Positions 35,315 to 44,532 of a stretch of DNA of 64,000 bases are shown here, one piece after another. Position 1 is the stretch's first letter; each line of letters begins with the position of its first letter. The DNA is from JANOAR01 sp031411235 (GTDB lineage Bacteria > Verrucomicrobiota > Verrucomicrobiia > Verrucomicrobiales > Verrucomicrobiaceae). The DNA is taken from assembly GCA_031411235.1 (NCBI GenBank), contig JANOAR010000270.1, forward strand, positions 10,037 through 74,036, given 5' to 3'. Made by a program: the position numbers and the translations under genes. The notes under the pieces are model-generated. The model worked only from the letters and a program-made list of their open reading frames with translations, had not been told where the DNA came from and searched no databases.

Positions 35315-38300
35315 ATGAATGCCTCAGCCTATACTCGATGCCGATTTGCGCTGCTCTTGACTTGGTGGATACTTCTGCATGGCGTGGCTAGTGCGGCCCC
35401 GCTACTGACGTTTGGCGATAGCTTGACGGATACCGGGAGAGTCGCAGCGCCTGCCTCGTATTTTAGCAATCGCTGGAGTAATGGGAAAGTATGGGCGGAG
35501 TACCTGCCTGCCAGCTTTGGCACCCTCTCTGGCAACAATTACGCGGAAGCGGGGAGTACAACGGGTGCCGCCGCCTTTCCAAAGGGATTGATGCAACAGA
35601 TCGCCAGTGCGGCTGGCGCAAACCCTAGCTGGAGCAGTGCGACGTGCATGGTGTGGAGCGGTGGTAACGACGTTCGCCAAGGTGATATGAACTCCACCTC
35701 GTGGATTGCACCGGCTGCCGACCGTGTGGTGACGGCCGTCGCGGAGCTTCGCCGCCTGGGCTGCAAGAAAATTTATGTCCTGAATCTGCCGGACATTGGC
35801 AAGACGCCAGAGTTTAACACGAATGCTGGAGCTACTGCCATCAAGACGGCCCATAGCCAGGCATTCAACGCGGCACTTCATGCGGGCTTGATTACCCTGC
35901 TCGCGAATGCTTCTGGGCTGGTGCTTTGCGAAGTGGACGTGTTTGCCAAAATGAACGCGGTGATAGAAAGGAAGAAGCAGGGCTTGCCCGCCGATCCTCC
36001 CAGCCATGCTTTCTCCAATGTGGAGAATATCGCTCAGCCGCTTTCGGGAAGCGTGACTTTCCCAGGGCCTAAAGCCGATTACCTGTTTTGGGATTTCACC
36101 CATCCAACGACAAAGGCACATAGCCTCATCGCCGAATGGGTAAAGGCGCAGTCGCCCATGGTCGTCGCCCCGGACATAGCAGTCTTCAGTGGCTCCAGCT
36201 CCAGTCCCTTGGCAGACAACGGAGCTGACATCGTGATGCCTGTCACTACCATCGGCGAAACCAGCGTTACCCAGACCTTTACCATCCAAAACGCTGGATC
36301 AGCCAACCTCTCTGCTATCGCTGTTTCCATCGACACTTCGACGGGACACCCTGATGACTTTGTGTTGAACACAAGCACCCTAGCCACCACGCGAGCCCCT
36401 GGAGAAAAGACGACTTTCACCCTGGCTTTTAAACCCACTGCCGCTGGTACTCGCAGGGCTGTCCTCAAGATCGCCAGCAACGATGCGAGCAAGAATCCCT
36501 TCGAGATCAATGTCAAAGGAGACGCCCCGTCGCTGCCAGAGATAACGGTTAGCGTAGCCCCCAGCGAGGTGAAAGAAGATAGCGCAGGGCAAATGGTGTT
36601 CACCTTCACTCGCACCGGCTCCACGGCGAGCCGGATTACCGCGCACTTTACCCTCTCGGGAACGGCGGGTTTTATCTCCGGGGATTACTCACCTGTACCT
36701 GCATGGGCGACTTATTCGACTCCCAGCCAGGGTTCTCTTTTTATCAACCCCGGCAGCAGCACCGCCAAGGTATATGTGACGCCGTTCGCGGATGTCAGCC
36801 ACGAGCCGGATGAAACCATTATCGTCACACTCGATGCGAACGCAGTCTATACGGTGGGTGCGGCGGATACGGCAATGGCGACGATCCTCAATGATGAGGT
36901 AGCCTCGGCCAACGCTAACTTGTCAAACCTCACTTGCAGCGCCTCCGGCAGTGCCTTGACTTTGAGTCCCGTGTTTGCAGCGACGACGGTGGGTTACTCA
37001 CTGCCAACCTTGGTTAACTCAACCAGCCTTATCACCATCATGGCGACGAGAGCCCAGGCCAATGCAATACCCACCTATCGGCTACGCGTGGCGGATACCG
37101 ATCCCTTCTTGCCGATGGCGGCGGTGGGTGTGTTCAACGTGCCAGTGAGCGTGGGAGATAATGTCATTGAGGTGAAGGTGACGGCTCAGAATGGCTCGTC
37201 GAAGATTTATACCATCAATGTGGCTCGCTCGGCCCCGCTTGTGCCGAATCTCACCTTCGACAAGCCCAGCGGATGGTCGGATAAGATCATCGTCTCCAGC
37301 GCGACAGGCACCCGTATGGATGCCTCGCCGATACCCGCGAATACGCCGTTGTATGTGGACTTCGCCCCGCAAAACAATGGCACCGCGACCGTTGCTGGAG
37401 GTTGGCACGCCAAGATATATGTCGATAACGAGGAGAGGTGGGACGAGACGATGGCATCCAGTCTGCCCGCTGGCTTTGTTAATCTCAATATCAACGACCG
37501 CTCCATCGGGCAGATCACCACGGCGGGCTCACACGTCATCAAAGTCGTGCTCGATACGGGCAACAACGTCACAGAGGCGGATGAGTCGATCGCCGACAAT
37601 GTGTTCGAGAAGACCATCAATGTCGTGCTGACACCGCAGACGACGGCCCAATCGAGCGCGTTCGTGGGCGATCTGATCATCGCTCCAACGGCGGGGCAGA
37701 CTCATGTTCATAACAACAACGGTTGGGACATCACCGCGGGCAGCAGTCAGATCGGGCAATTCGGCACAGGCGTCATGAACCAGACGGCGGGGCTGCACCG
37801 CACGGGGAATCTTTTGATCACGATGAACTCCGGTGCCTCGGGGACATACAATCATACCTCGGGCGCAGTCGTAGTGAATAGCGGCGGCACCTCCTACATC
37901 GGCGTGGCCGATGGGGCCACGGGCACCTATGATCAGTCAAGCGGCACGCATACGACACCGCAGATGTGGGTCGGTGTGGGCACCAGTGCTATAGGACTCT
38001 ATCGCCAACGTGGCGGCGTGCTGAATGTGGCGGGCGGGCTATCTGTGGGGCGCGGTGGCGAGGGCACCTTCGAGCAAATTTCTGGGTCTGCGTATGTTGC
38101 GCCGCTGACGGTGGGTGATCTCATATCGGCGAGGGGCAGCTATATCATGGCGGACGGGTACCTTGAAACGAGCAACTCTATCGTTGGTCATTTGGGACAC
38201 GGTACCTTTTCCCAAACGGGAGGCTATCATTCCGTGACGGGGGCGCTGTGGGTAGCGGATCAAGCAGGTGGCAAAGGCGACTATGTTATGAGCGGCAGCG

Positions 38301-41300
38301 ATTCATCATTGAGAACCGGGAATACGGTGGTTGGGCTCAATGGCGCTGGCACTTTCATGCAGAATGACGGTGCTTGTTCCGCGACGAATGCCTATGTGGG
38401 GTTTAATCCTGGCGTCACTGGCGTGTACACCCTCCAGTCGGGATATCTCCAAGTGAGCAACTCATTGGTCATCGGTCATGATGGCCTCGGCACGTTTAAG
38501 CAATCGGGGGGCTATGTGCAGACTCCTAACAACTCGCCTATTGTCGGGCACAATGCGGGCTCAGTGGGTCTTTATGAGATGACGGGTGGGACTCTCAACA
38601 CGCCGACAGCTCCGCTCTATGTGGGGTTGAATGGGCAGGGCACCTTCATTCAGACAGGCGGCTCTGTGACGGCGGATCATCTGCGCGTGGGCTGGAATGC
38701 CTCGGGGCATTACGAGCTACGCGCAGGCGCTTCGTTGCGGGTGGAGAGCAGCGTGGAACCTGAGTATATCGGTTACAATGGCTCGGGTACCTTCATTCAA
38801 TCCGGGGGCAGCAATGATATAATGAACCAGGATCTGGTGCTCGGTTACAATCCTGGCTCCAGCGGCAGCTACACCATCAGCGGGGGTTCCTTATGGGGGC
38901 GTAATCTCATCCTTGGAAAGCAAGGCACGGGCGGACTACATGTGCAGGGAGGGACGTTAGGTTTTATGAACCTCTCCACGGGTGCGGGAGTCGGAACAGT
39001 AAATTTCGAGCAAGGCAGCATCTACACGGCTGGCACCTCGCTGAACCTTGGGGCGGCTGGCTTGGTCGTCGGCGATGGCAGTCACCTTGCCCAGCTTTTC
39101 TTCAACACAGGCACACACGCCATCACCAATGGCGTGCATGTGAGCACTGGCAGTGAATTATACTTGCTGAGCAATGCCTCGGCTGCGGGCACGGCGGTAT
39201 CTCTGGAAGGCGGCACGCTTTACGGCGGTGGGGCCATCGGCAAACTCCAGACAACGGCAGGCTCTGCGGTTCGGTTGATGAGCGGGTATGCGGCGGCGTT
39301 CGAGACACTGGCCACTGGCCATGCAACGCTGGACTCATCCTCAAGCCTCCATGTGCGAGTCGCGACCACGGGTAGCGATCAAATCCAGACAACGGGCAGT
39401 GTCACCCTGAATGAGGCGGGCTTGGTCATCACCGTGGAAAATGCTTTATCCGTGGGCCAGCAGATCGTGCTCTGGAGCAACGACGGCGCAGACCCCATTG
39501 GCGGGACTTTTTCCAGTCTGCCTGAAGGGGCACTGGTGAGTCTGGTCAAATATGGTTCGCCAGTCGCCACCTACTTGGCTCAGATATCCTATGTCGGTGG
39601 CACTGATGGCAATGACGTGGTGTTGCGGGTCGTCGATGGGCAGAGTTCATTGCTTACAGGTCTTGCAGCCTCGACGGGCGGCACTGCGATAACCTATGCA
39701 CCCAGCTTCGTGGGCACTCACGGCACTTACGCGACAACCGTCCCGATCACCACGGAAAGCCTCACACTGCGCCCCACTGCGGCAGAGCGGGCAGCAACAA
39801 TTGAGATCAACGGCGTGGTGGTGAAGTCGGGACAAAACAGTGCTGACATCCGGCTTAACTACGGGGAGAACAGCATTGCCGTGATTGTCACTTCGCCCGA
39901 CGGCAGCTACCGGAGTAGCTATGAATTGATTGTCCAGCGCAGTGCACCGCGTTTGGTAGTGCTGGATTCCAATGGCAACACATTGAACAGCGGCTTGCCA
40001 CGTTTCATTCTGCCCGACACCCCCGTTGGCGCTGAGGGAGAATACACCTTCATCATCAGAAATGATGGGGACATGCCACTCTCTGGAATTGATGTGAGCG
40101 GCATGGCTTTTTCACTGACGAGCATTTTCTGGCTGGAGACCAGCAGTACCGCCAGCAGCCTCCAGCCGGGGCAAACGACCAGCTTCAAGCTACGCTGGAA
40201 TCCCAACAATGATGGGCCAAGTGTGGCGAGTGTACGAATCTTCAGTAACGATCCATCAAGCTCCTATTTCAGTCTCGCAGTGACGGTAAATGGGGGCCGC
40301 AGTGTGTTGTTTGCTTCAGCAGCGTCATCCCAACTGGAAAACGCTGTGGCGATCACTGTGCCCATCCGCCTTTCTTCTCCGTGTGAATATGCCTTTTCGG
40401 TGCCCATCAGCTATGAAGGCACCGCCACGTATGGAAAGGACTACAGCGCCAGCACCACGATGTTGCGTTTTGCAGCAGGGACAACCACCGCAAATCTGAT
40501 CGTCACCCTAAAGGAAGATGCGCTAATTGAGGGAGCGGAGACTGTGATCATTAACCTTGGCACACCGAATATCTCACTTGTCGCTCTGGGGTCGCCCCCA
40601 CAGTTCTCTCTTACCATCCTCGAAGATGATGTGGTGCCTGTGATAGACCCTATGCCCGCGAGCAAGATCGTTGCCGTCGGCAATGCGGTGAGTCTCTCCT
40701 CCGGGGCGACGGGCAGCGCTCCAGTGACGCTCCAGTGGAAGAAAAACGGCACCGCAGTCCCCAACGCCACAGGCAACACCCTCAGCCTACTGACCACAGC
40801 GCTCGCTGATGGCGGTGCCTATACCATGACGGCCACCAACACTCGTGGCGCAGTGACAAGCACAGCGGCCCAACTTGCCGTGGTGGATGCAGCTCCAAGC
40901 ATCGTACGCGCCAATCCTGGCAGCAGTGCGGTGATGACAGTCAACGCCACTGGCAACTCTTTGAGCTACCGCTGGAAGAAGGAAAGCACGGACTTGACCA
41001 ACTCCACCCGCAGCACGGGCGTAACCACCAAGACGCTGACGGTGAAGAACCTTACCCAGGCGGATGTCGGCAACTACAGTTGCGTCGTAACTGGCCCAGG
41101 CGGCTCCATTGAAACGGGTGCCCGCGAGCTGCAAGTGCCCACAACGCTGCCCGTGCCGCTGGCCCTGGATTTCCCCGACGTGGTGCTGGGAAATGCCTAT
41201 TCCTACCAGATCCCGTTCGATACGGCGGCTGCCAGTGCGCCAACGGCCTTCACCTGCACAGGATTGCCCGCTGGCTTGAAGCTTGATGGGAAGTCAGGCC

Positions 41301-42559
41301 TCGTCACGGGCAAGCCCACCGTCCCGGGCACCTTCATCATCAAAGTGTCGCTCTCCAATTCCGGTGGCACTGTCGCAACCCCACCCGACACCATGCAAGT
41401 GCTGCCCTTCCCCGCAGGCTGCTTTGGCACCTATGTCGGCCTGCTGGGCCGACATGCCGCGATCAATGGCAGCCTCGGCGGGCGCATCGACATCACTACC
41501 ACCGTGATAGGCGGCTACACCGGCACGCTGAAACTTGGTGCAAACAGCTACGCTCTCGCTGGAACCCTCACCACAGACAAAACGCCCAATGCTCATCCTT
41601 TGGCGCAAATCATCATCTCCCGAACGGGTGCCAGCACCATCACTCTTGCGCTCGACTTCGAGCCCGATACTAATGACCTGCGCGGCAGCGTGAGCATCGC
41701 TGGCGATGCCAACCCCGCCTTGCTTGCAGGCTGGCGCATTGTATGGCGCACGACCACCCCGAAGAACCTTGTGGCAGATCAGCTCGGCACTCACAGCTTT
41801 AAGCTTGAGCCACAGACACCGGGAGTGGCAAGCGAACCCCAAGGCTACGGCTACGGCACCATCGTCACCACCACAGCGGGTGTCACCACCGTCAGCGGAC
41901 GCACTGCCGATGGTGGCACGATCCTCGCCACTGGCCTGCTTGGGCCGGATGGCGAAGTGATGGTGTATCAACTGCTCAATACCAATCTCGGCTCGCTCAT
42001 TGGCAGTGTCGGCATCACCAGCAATGCCAATCACAGCCTGACGGGCACTCTGGATTGGCTGAAGACCCCGGCGGCCGGTACAACACACGACTACAAGGCA
42101 GGCTTTGGCCCCCTCGTGCTCAACATGGCGGGCGGTAAATACAGCTACACTGCCCCTGTGCTGGGCTTGCCCGTCACCAATGCCAGCATCAATAACGCTC
42201 GGCTTAGTTTCTCAGAGGGAGGCATTGGCCTCTCTGCCACGCAGCCCAATCTAAACTTCCGCATCAGCAGCACGAACACTATCATCCTGCCCGTCGCTGG
42301 TAGTATCGCCAACCCTGGCAAAGTATCGTTCACTCTCGTTCCAACCACGGGCAGTTTCAGTGGCAAATTCACGCTCACCGACCTGCTGGGCATCACGCGA
42401 GTCGTGAACTACCAGGGCTGGCTCGTGCCCACTGAGGGCAAGGGTTACGGCTGGTTCATGCTGCCTCAGCTCGCCGATCCTACCGCGACTCCGCCCACTT
42501 CTGCGTCCACATCCGCCATCTTGTCGGGCCGTGTGGTGCTGGATGCTGCGCTGCCCTGA
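35315..42559 (+). CDS. Giant GDSL/SGNH esterase with repeat stalk and shared C-terminal module
   Basis: 2,414 residues from the ATG at 35315, which gives a signal peptide ending GVASAAPLLTFGDS; an ATG 17 codons upstream adds only polar residues. The esterase comes first: FGDSLTDTG (Ser36), WSGGNDV (Asn117), DFTHPTTKAH (Asp260, His263). Then choice-of-anchor D, Calx-beta, cadherin-like and CARDB domains (about 36170-37630). Next is a stalk of about twelve 20-residue double rungs, and then second copies of cadherin-like, anchor D and Calx-beta domains. The Ig and putative-Ig part and the C-terminal module, ending SGRVVLDAALP, finish it. It should be secreted and cut ester bonds of lipids or acetylated glycans. 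The stalk resembles autotransporter passengers, but there is no beta-barrel domain. Confidence 0.88.
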   Translation: MNASAYTRCRFALLLTWWILLHGVASAAPLLTFGDSLTDTGRVAAPASYFSNRWSNGKVWAEYLPASFGTLSGNNYAEAGSTTGAAAFPKGLMQQIASAAGANPSWSSATCMVWSGGNDVRQGDMNSTSWIAPAADRVVTAVAELRRLGCKKIYVLNLPDIGKTPEFNTNAGATAIKTAHSQAFNAALHAGLITLLANASGLVLCEVDVFAKMNAVIERKKQGLPADPPSHAFSNVENIAQPLSGSVTFPGPKADYLFWDFTHPTTKAHSLIAEWVKAQSPMVVAPDIAVFSGSSSSPLADNGADIVMPVTTIGETSVTQTFTIQNAGSANLSAIAVSIDTSTGHPDDFVLNTSTLATTRAPGEKTTFTLAFKPTAAGTRRAVLKIASNDASKNPFEINVKGDAPSLPEITVSVAPSEVKEDSAGQMVFTFTRTGSTASRITAHFTLSGTAGFISGDYSPVPAWATYSTPSQGSLFINPGSSTAKVYVTPFADVSHEPDETIIVTLDANAVYTVGAADTAMATILNDEVASANANLSNLTCSASGSALTLSPVFAATTVGYSLPTLVNSTSLITIMATRAQANAIPTYRLRVADTDPFLPMAAVGVFNVPVSVGDNVIEVKVTAQNGSSKIYTINVARSAPLVPNLTFDKPSGWSDKIIVSSATGTRMDASPIPANTPLYVDFAPQNNGTATVAGGWHAKIYVDNEERWDETMASSLPAGFVNLNINDRSIGQITTAGSHVIKVVLDTGNNVTEADESIADNVFEKTINVVLTPQTTAQSSAFVGDLIIAPTAGQTHVHNNNGWDITAGSSQIGQFGTGVMNQTAGLHRTGNLLITMNSGASGTYNHTSGAVVVNSGGTSYIGVADGATGTYDQSSGTHTTPQMWVGVGTSAIGLYRQRGGVLNVAGGLSVGRGGEGTFEQISGSAYVAPLTVGDLISARGSYIMADGYLETSNSIVGHLGHGTFSQTGGYHSVTGALWVADQAGGKGDYVMSGSDSSLRTGNTVVGLNGAGTFMQNDGACSATNAYVGFNPGVTGVYTLQSGYLQVSNSLVIGHDGLGTFKQSGGYVQTPNNSPIVGHNAGSVGLYEMTGGTLNTPTAPLYVGLNGQGTFIQTGGSVTADHLRVGWNASGHYELRAGASLRVESSVEPEYIGYNGSGTFIQSGGSNDIMNQDLVLGYNPGSSGSYTISGGSLWGRNLILGKQGTGGLHVQGGTLGFMNLSTGAGVGTVNFEQGSIYTAGTSLNLGAAGLVVGDGSHLAQLFFNTGTHAITNGVHVSTGSELYLLSNASAAGTAVSLEGGTLYGGGAIGKLQTTAGSAVRLMSGYAAAFETLATGHATLDSSSSLHVRVATTGSDQIQTTGSVTLNEAGLVITVENALSVGQQIVLWSNDGADPIGGTFSSLPEGALVSLVKYGSPVATYLAQISYVGGTDGNDVVLRVVDGQSSLLTGLAASTGGTAITYAPSFVGTHGTYATTVPITTESLTLRPTAAERAATIEINGVVVKSGQNSADIRLNYGENSIAVIVTSPDGSYRSSYELIVQRSAPRLVVLDSNGNTLNSGLPRFILPDTPVGAEGEYTFIIRNDGDMPLSGIDVSGMAFSLTSIFWLETSSTASSLQPGQTTSFKLRWNPNNDGPSVASVRIFSNDPSSSYFSLAVTVNGGRSVLFASAASSQLENAVAITVPIRLSSPCEYAFSVPISYEGTATYGKDYSASTTMLRFAAGTTTANLIVTLKEDALIEGAETVIINLGTPNISLVALGSPPQFSLTILEDDVVPVIDPMPASKIVAVGNAVSLSSGATGSAPVTLQWKKNGTAVPNATGNTLSLLTTALADGGAYTMTATNTRGAVTSTAAQLAVVDAAPSIVRANPGSSAVMTVNATGNSLSYRWKKESTDLTNSTRSTGVTTKTLTVKNLTQADVGNYSCVVTGPGGSIETGARELQVPTTLPVPLALDFPDVVLGNAYSYQIPFDTAAASAPTAFTCTGLPAGLKLDGKSGLVTGKPTVPGTFIIKVSLSNSGGTVATPPDTMQVLPFPAGCFGTYVGLLGRHAAINGSLGGRIDITTTVIGGYTGTLKLGANSYALAGTLTTDKTPNAHPLAQIIISRTGASTITLALDFEPDTNDLRGSVSIAGDANPALLAGWRIVWRTTTPKNLVADQLGTHSFKLEPQTPGVASEPQGYGYGTIVTTTAGVTTVSGRTADGGTILATGLLGPDGEVMVYQLLNTNLGSLIGSVGITSNANHSLTGTLDWLKTPAAGTTHDYKAGFGPLVLNMAGGKYSYTAPVLGLPVTNASINNARLSFSEGGIGLSATQPNLNFRISSTNTIILPVAGSIANPGKVSFTLVPTTGSFSGKFTLTDLLGITRVVNYQGWLVPTEGKGYGWFMLPQLADPTATPPTSASTSAILSGRVVLDAALP
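37735..38975 (+). repeat. Stalk of beta-rung repeats in the giant GDSL protein
   Basis: Translated repeats alternate two rungs, roughly VGxnGxGTFxQxGG and VGxNpGsxGxYxlsgG, for example VGLNGQGTFIQTGG and LGYNPGSSGSYTISGG. About a dozen pairs of near 40 residues can be aligned by eye. The pattern matches autotransporter-associated and pectin-lyase-like beta-helix rungs. Confidence 0.8.
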
Positions 42560-42697
42560 CGGCAGGGTTGATTGCCTTGATTGCAATCTTTGCAGAACTC
42601 GCAGATTCAGAACCATCAATCTGTGGAACTGCGCGAGCTACTGAGCCTCACCTTCCTGCTTCCCCTGGGCGGCACTTTCGCCCACACTCGCGGCCTT

Positions 42698-44002
42698 ATG
42701 AATAAGCCAACGAAGGGCATCTCCCTGCCAGCCGCCACCTGCATGGTCATCGCCAACATGATCGGCGTGGCCGTCTTCACCAGCGTCGGATTCCAAGTCG
42801 CCTCGGTGCCTTCAGCTTGGCCGATCCTCGCGCTGTGGGGCATCGGCGGCGTGCTCTCCCTCTGCGGTGCCTTTTGTTATGCCGAGCTGGTGGCCATGAT
42901 GCCGCGCTCGGGCGGCGAGTATCATCTGCTGCGCGAGGCCTACCATCCGGTGGTCGGTTTCCTCTCCGGCTGGGTGTCGCTCACGGCGGGCTTTGCCGCG
43001 CCCATCGCGCTGGCGGCGATGGCGTTTGGTCGTTATGCCAAGGTGTTTGGTTCGCCCTTCGACGAGGCCGACATGGCCACTGCACTGGTCGCCGTGATCG
43101 CGCTCGTTAGCCTTGGCAGCGTGCCGTGGTTGGGCCGGTTTTTAACGGTCTTCACCGTGGTGAAGGTGGTGCTCATCGTCGCTTTCATCGTCGGTGCGGT
43201 GGCCTTTGGCGGTGGCACGCACAATGCCTTCACCTTCAAACCAGGCGATGGCGCACTGTTCTGGAAGCCCGAATACGCGGTGTCGCTGGTCTATGTGATG
43301 TATGCCTATGAGGGCTGGAACGGCGCGGCCTACGTCGCTGGCGAGGTGGAGAATCCGCAGCGCAATCTACCGCGCGCGCTGCTCTACGGCACTCTCATCG
43401 TCACGGTGCTCTACATCGTGGTGAACGCCGTCTTCCTCTGGCGCACACCGTGGGGTGCGATGCTGCTGAAGCCCGAGGCGGCGCTCATTTCGGCCACGGA
43501 AATCTTCGGTAGCACGGGCGGTCGCAGCATGGGGTTACTCATTGCCCTGGGCCTTATTTCAACCATGGCCGGTATGGTCTGGGCAGGCTCGCGGGTGAAT
43601 CAACGCATGGGAGAGGACGTGCCGCTGCTGCGCTGGCTGTCGCTGCGCAATGCCGCCGGGGCACCCTACGTCGCCGTGCTGTTGCAGGCGGCGCTGAGCA
43701 TCGCCTTCATCCACACGGGCACCTTTGACCAAGTGCTCAAATACGTGGAGTGCCTGCTGCTCATGTCCTCCTGCCTCGCGGTGCTGGGCGTCATCTGGCT
43801 GCGCATCACGCGGCCCGACGCACCGCGTCCTTTCCGTGTGCCGCTGTATCCGCTGACGCCACTGCTCTTCGCCGCCATGACGATTTACATGGTCGTGTAT
43901 CTCGGCCAGCAGCATGTCTCCGAGTTCCTCTGGGGCCTCGCGACACTGGGCGTGGGGCTGGTGATTTATGGCCTCGGGGCATTGCAGCTGCGGACTCGCT
44001 GA
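42698..44002 (+). CDS. APC-family amino acid permease
   Basis: 434 residues from the ATG at 42698 (MNKPTKGISLPAATCMVIAN); the frame is open upstream but adds only polar residues before the conserved first helix. The start resembles the APC superfamily: GISLPAATCMVIANMIGVAVF with the unwound Gly-rich first helix. About twelve membrane segments follow, including YAELVAMMPRSGGEYHLLRE, the usual helix 2-3 loop of amino acid/polyamine antiporters, and YAYEGWNGAAYVAGEVENPQRN, the helix 6-7 region of LAT-type carriers. It should be an inner-membrane amino acid transporter or exchanger; the substrate cannot be read. The 138 bp before it holds no gene. Confidence 0.9.
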   Translation: MNKPTKGISLPAATCMVIANMIGVAVFTSVGFQVASVPSAWPILALWGIGGVLSLCGAFCYAELVAMMPRSGGEYHLLREAYHPVVGFLSGWVSLTAGFAAPIALAAMAFGRYAKVFGSPFDEADMATALVAVIALVSLGSVPWLGRFLTVFTVVKVVLIVAFIVGAVAFGGGTHNAFTFKPGDGALFWKPEYAVSLVYVMYAYEGWNGAAYVAGEVENPQRNLPRALLYGTLIVTVLYIVVNAVFLWRTPWGAMLLKPEAALISATEIFGSTGGRSMGLLIALGLISTMAGMVWAGSRVNQRMGEDVPLLRWLSLRNAAGAPYVAVLLQAALSIAFIHTGTFDQVLKYVECLLLMSSCLAVLGVIWLRITRPDAPRPFRVPLYPLTPLLFAAMTIYMVVYLGQQHVSEFLWGLATLGVGLVIYGLGALQLRTR

Positions 44003-44092
44003 GCTTCCATCCTCTGCTGAATGTAGTCGTGGGCGATGCTCTGCGCTGCGCCAGCTCGCCCTCTCTCACGCCTGCCCGCACTGGCCACCCGC

Positions 44093-44260
44093 AACATCAC
44101 CAACAACATCACCCGCACGGGCACCTACGCTGGCCTCGCCGTCCCTGGCACAGGCAAGGCATCTGGCTACTTCACCCTGCCCGACATGCCCAGCGTCGGT
44201 GCGCCACTCATCACGACCCATCCCGTCCAGTCTGGCCTCACCGAGATGGGCTCACCTTGA
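44093..44260 (+). pseudogene. Remnant of the giant-protein C-terminal module
   Basis: The frame reads NITNNITRTGTYAGLAV, then GTGKASGYFTLPDMPSVG and ends near TTHPVQSGL. This lines up with the very end of the three giant proteins in the window: NITRTPYYYGMII, then RGYGFFLLPRRPD, then TTDQLSGQVV. It has no signal peptide, no start and no rest of the module, so it is a fragment of a lost paralogue. Confidence 0.62.
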
Positions 44261-44277
44261 GCCACTTAGGTTTGTCG

Positions 44278-44340
44278 GATGCTGTTTTGATGAATGATGA
44301 GTTTGTGGAGGAGCAGGCCGCTCATCTCGCCATGTATGCC
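44278..44340 (+). pseudogene. Possible remnant of a DUF1553 protein
   Basis: A second frame reads DAVLMNDEFVEEQAAHLAMYA. The intact PSCyt1/DUF1553 protein of this window has QSLLLINGEWPLDRARVMAN in the matching place, and DUF1553 proteins commonly have LLNDxFVxxQA here. Only about 20 residues remain, so the assignment is weak. The rest of 44003-44532 holds no gene that I can support. Confidence 0.35.
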
Positions 44341-44495
44341 GTCAGTGACGGTCGGCGGCAATTTACAATCGCCCCATCGAATTCATCCATTTGGACTGAC
44401 TTCTGCGGCGTGGTTTCACAGCGCGAGCAAGCCTCTATTTTTCGCACTTCACCATCGCAAGGTTGCTACCTTGCCTAGCCATGTGTATGAGGTCC

Positions 44496-44516
44496 GCCCC
44501 CTGGGCCACTGGGGGC
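44496..44516 (+). promoter_or_regulatory. Strong hairpin just upstream of the SNF2 start
   Basis: GCCCCC (44496-44501) pairs with GGGGGC (44511-44516) around a 9-nt loop, 16 nt before the ATG at 44533. It could hide or expose the start region, since no Shine-Dalgarno is visible. Function not shown. Confidence 0.3.
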
Positions 44517-44532
44517 GATTGCCATCCCCCTC

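Noticed and set aside
44036..44260. 74-codon ORF as a working small gene
   Set aside because: The ATG lies in text unrelated to the module and the rest is only the end of a larger known module, so it reads as a remnant rather than a gene.
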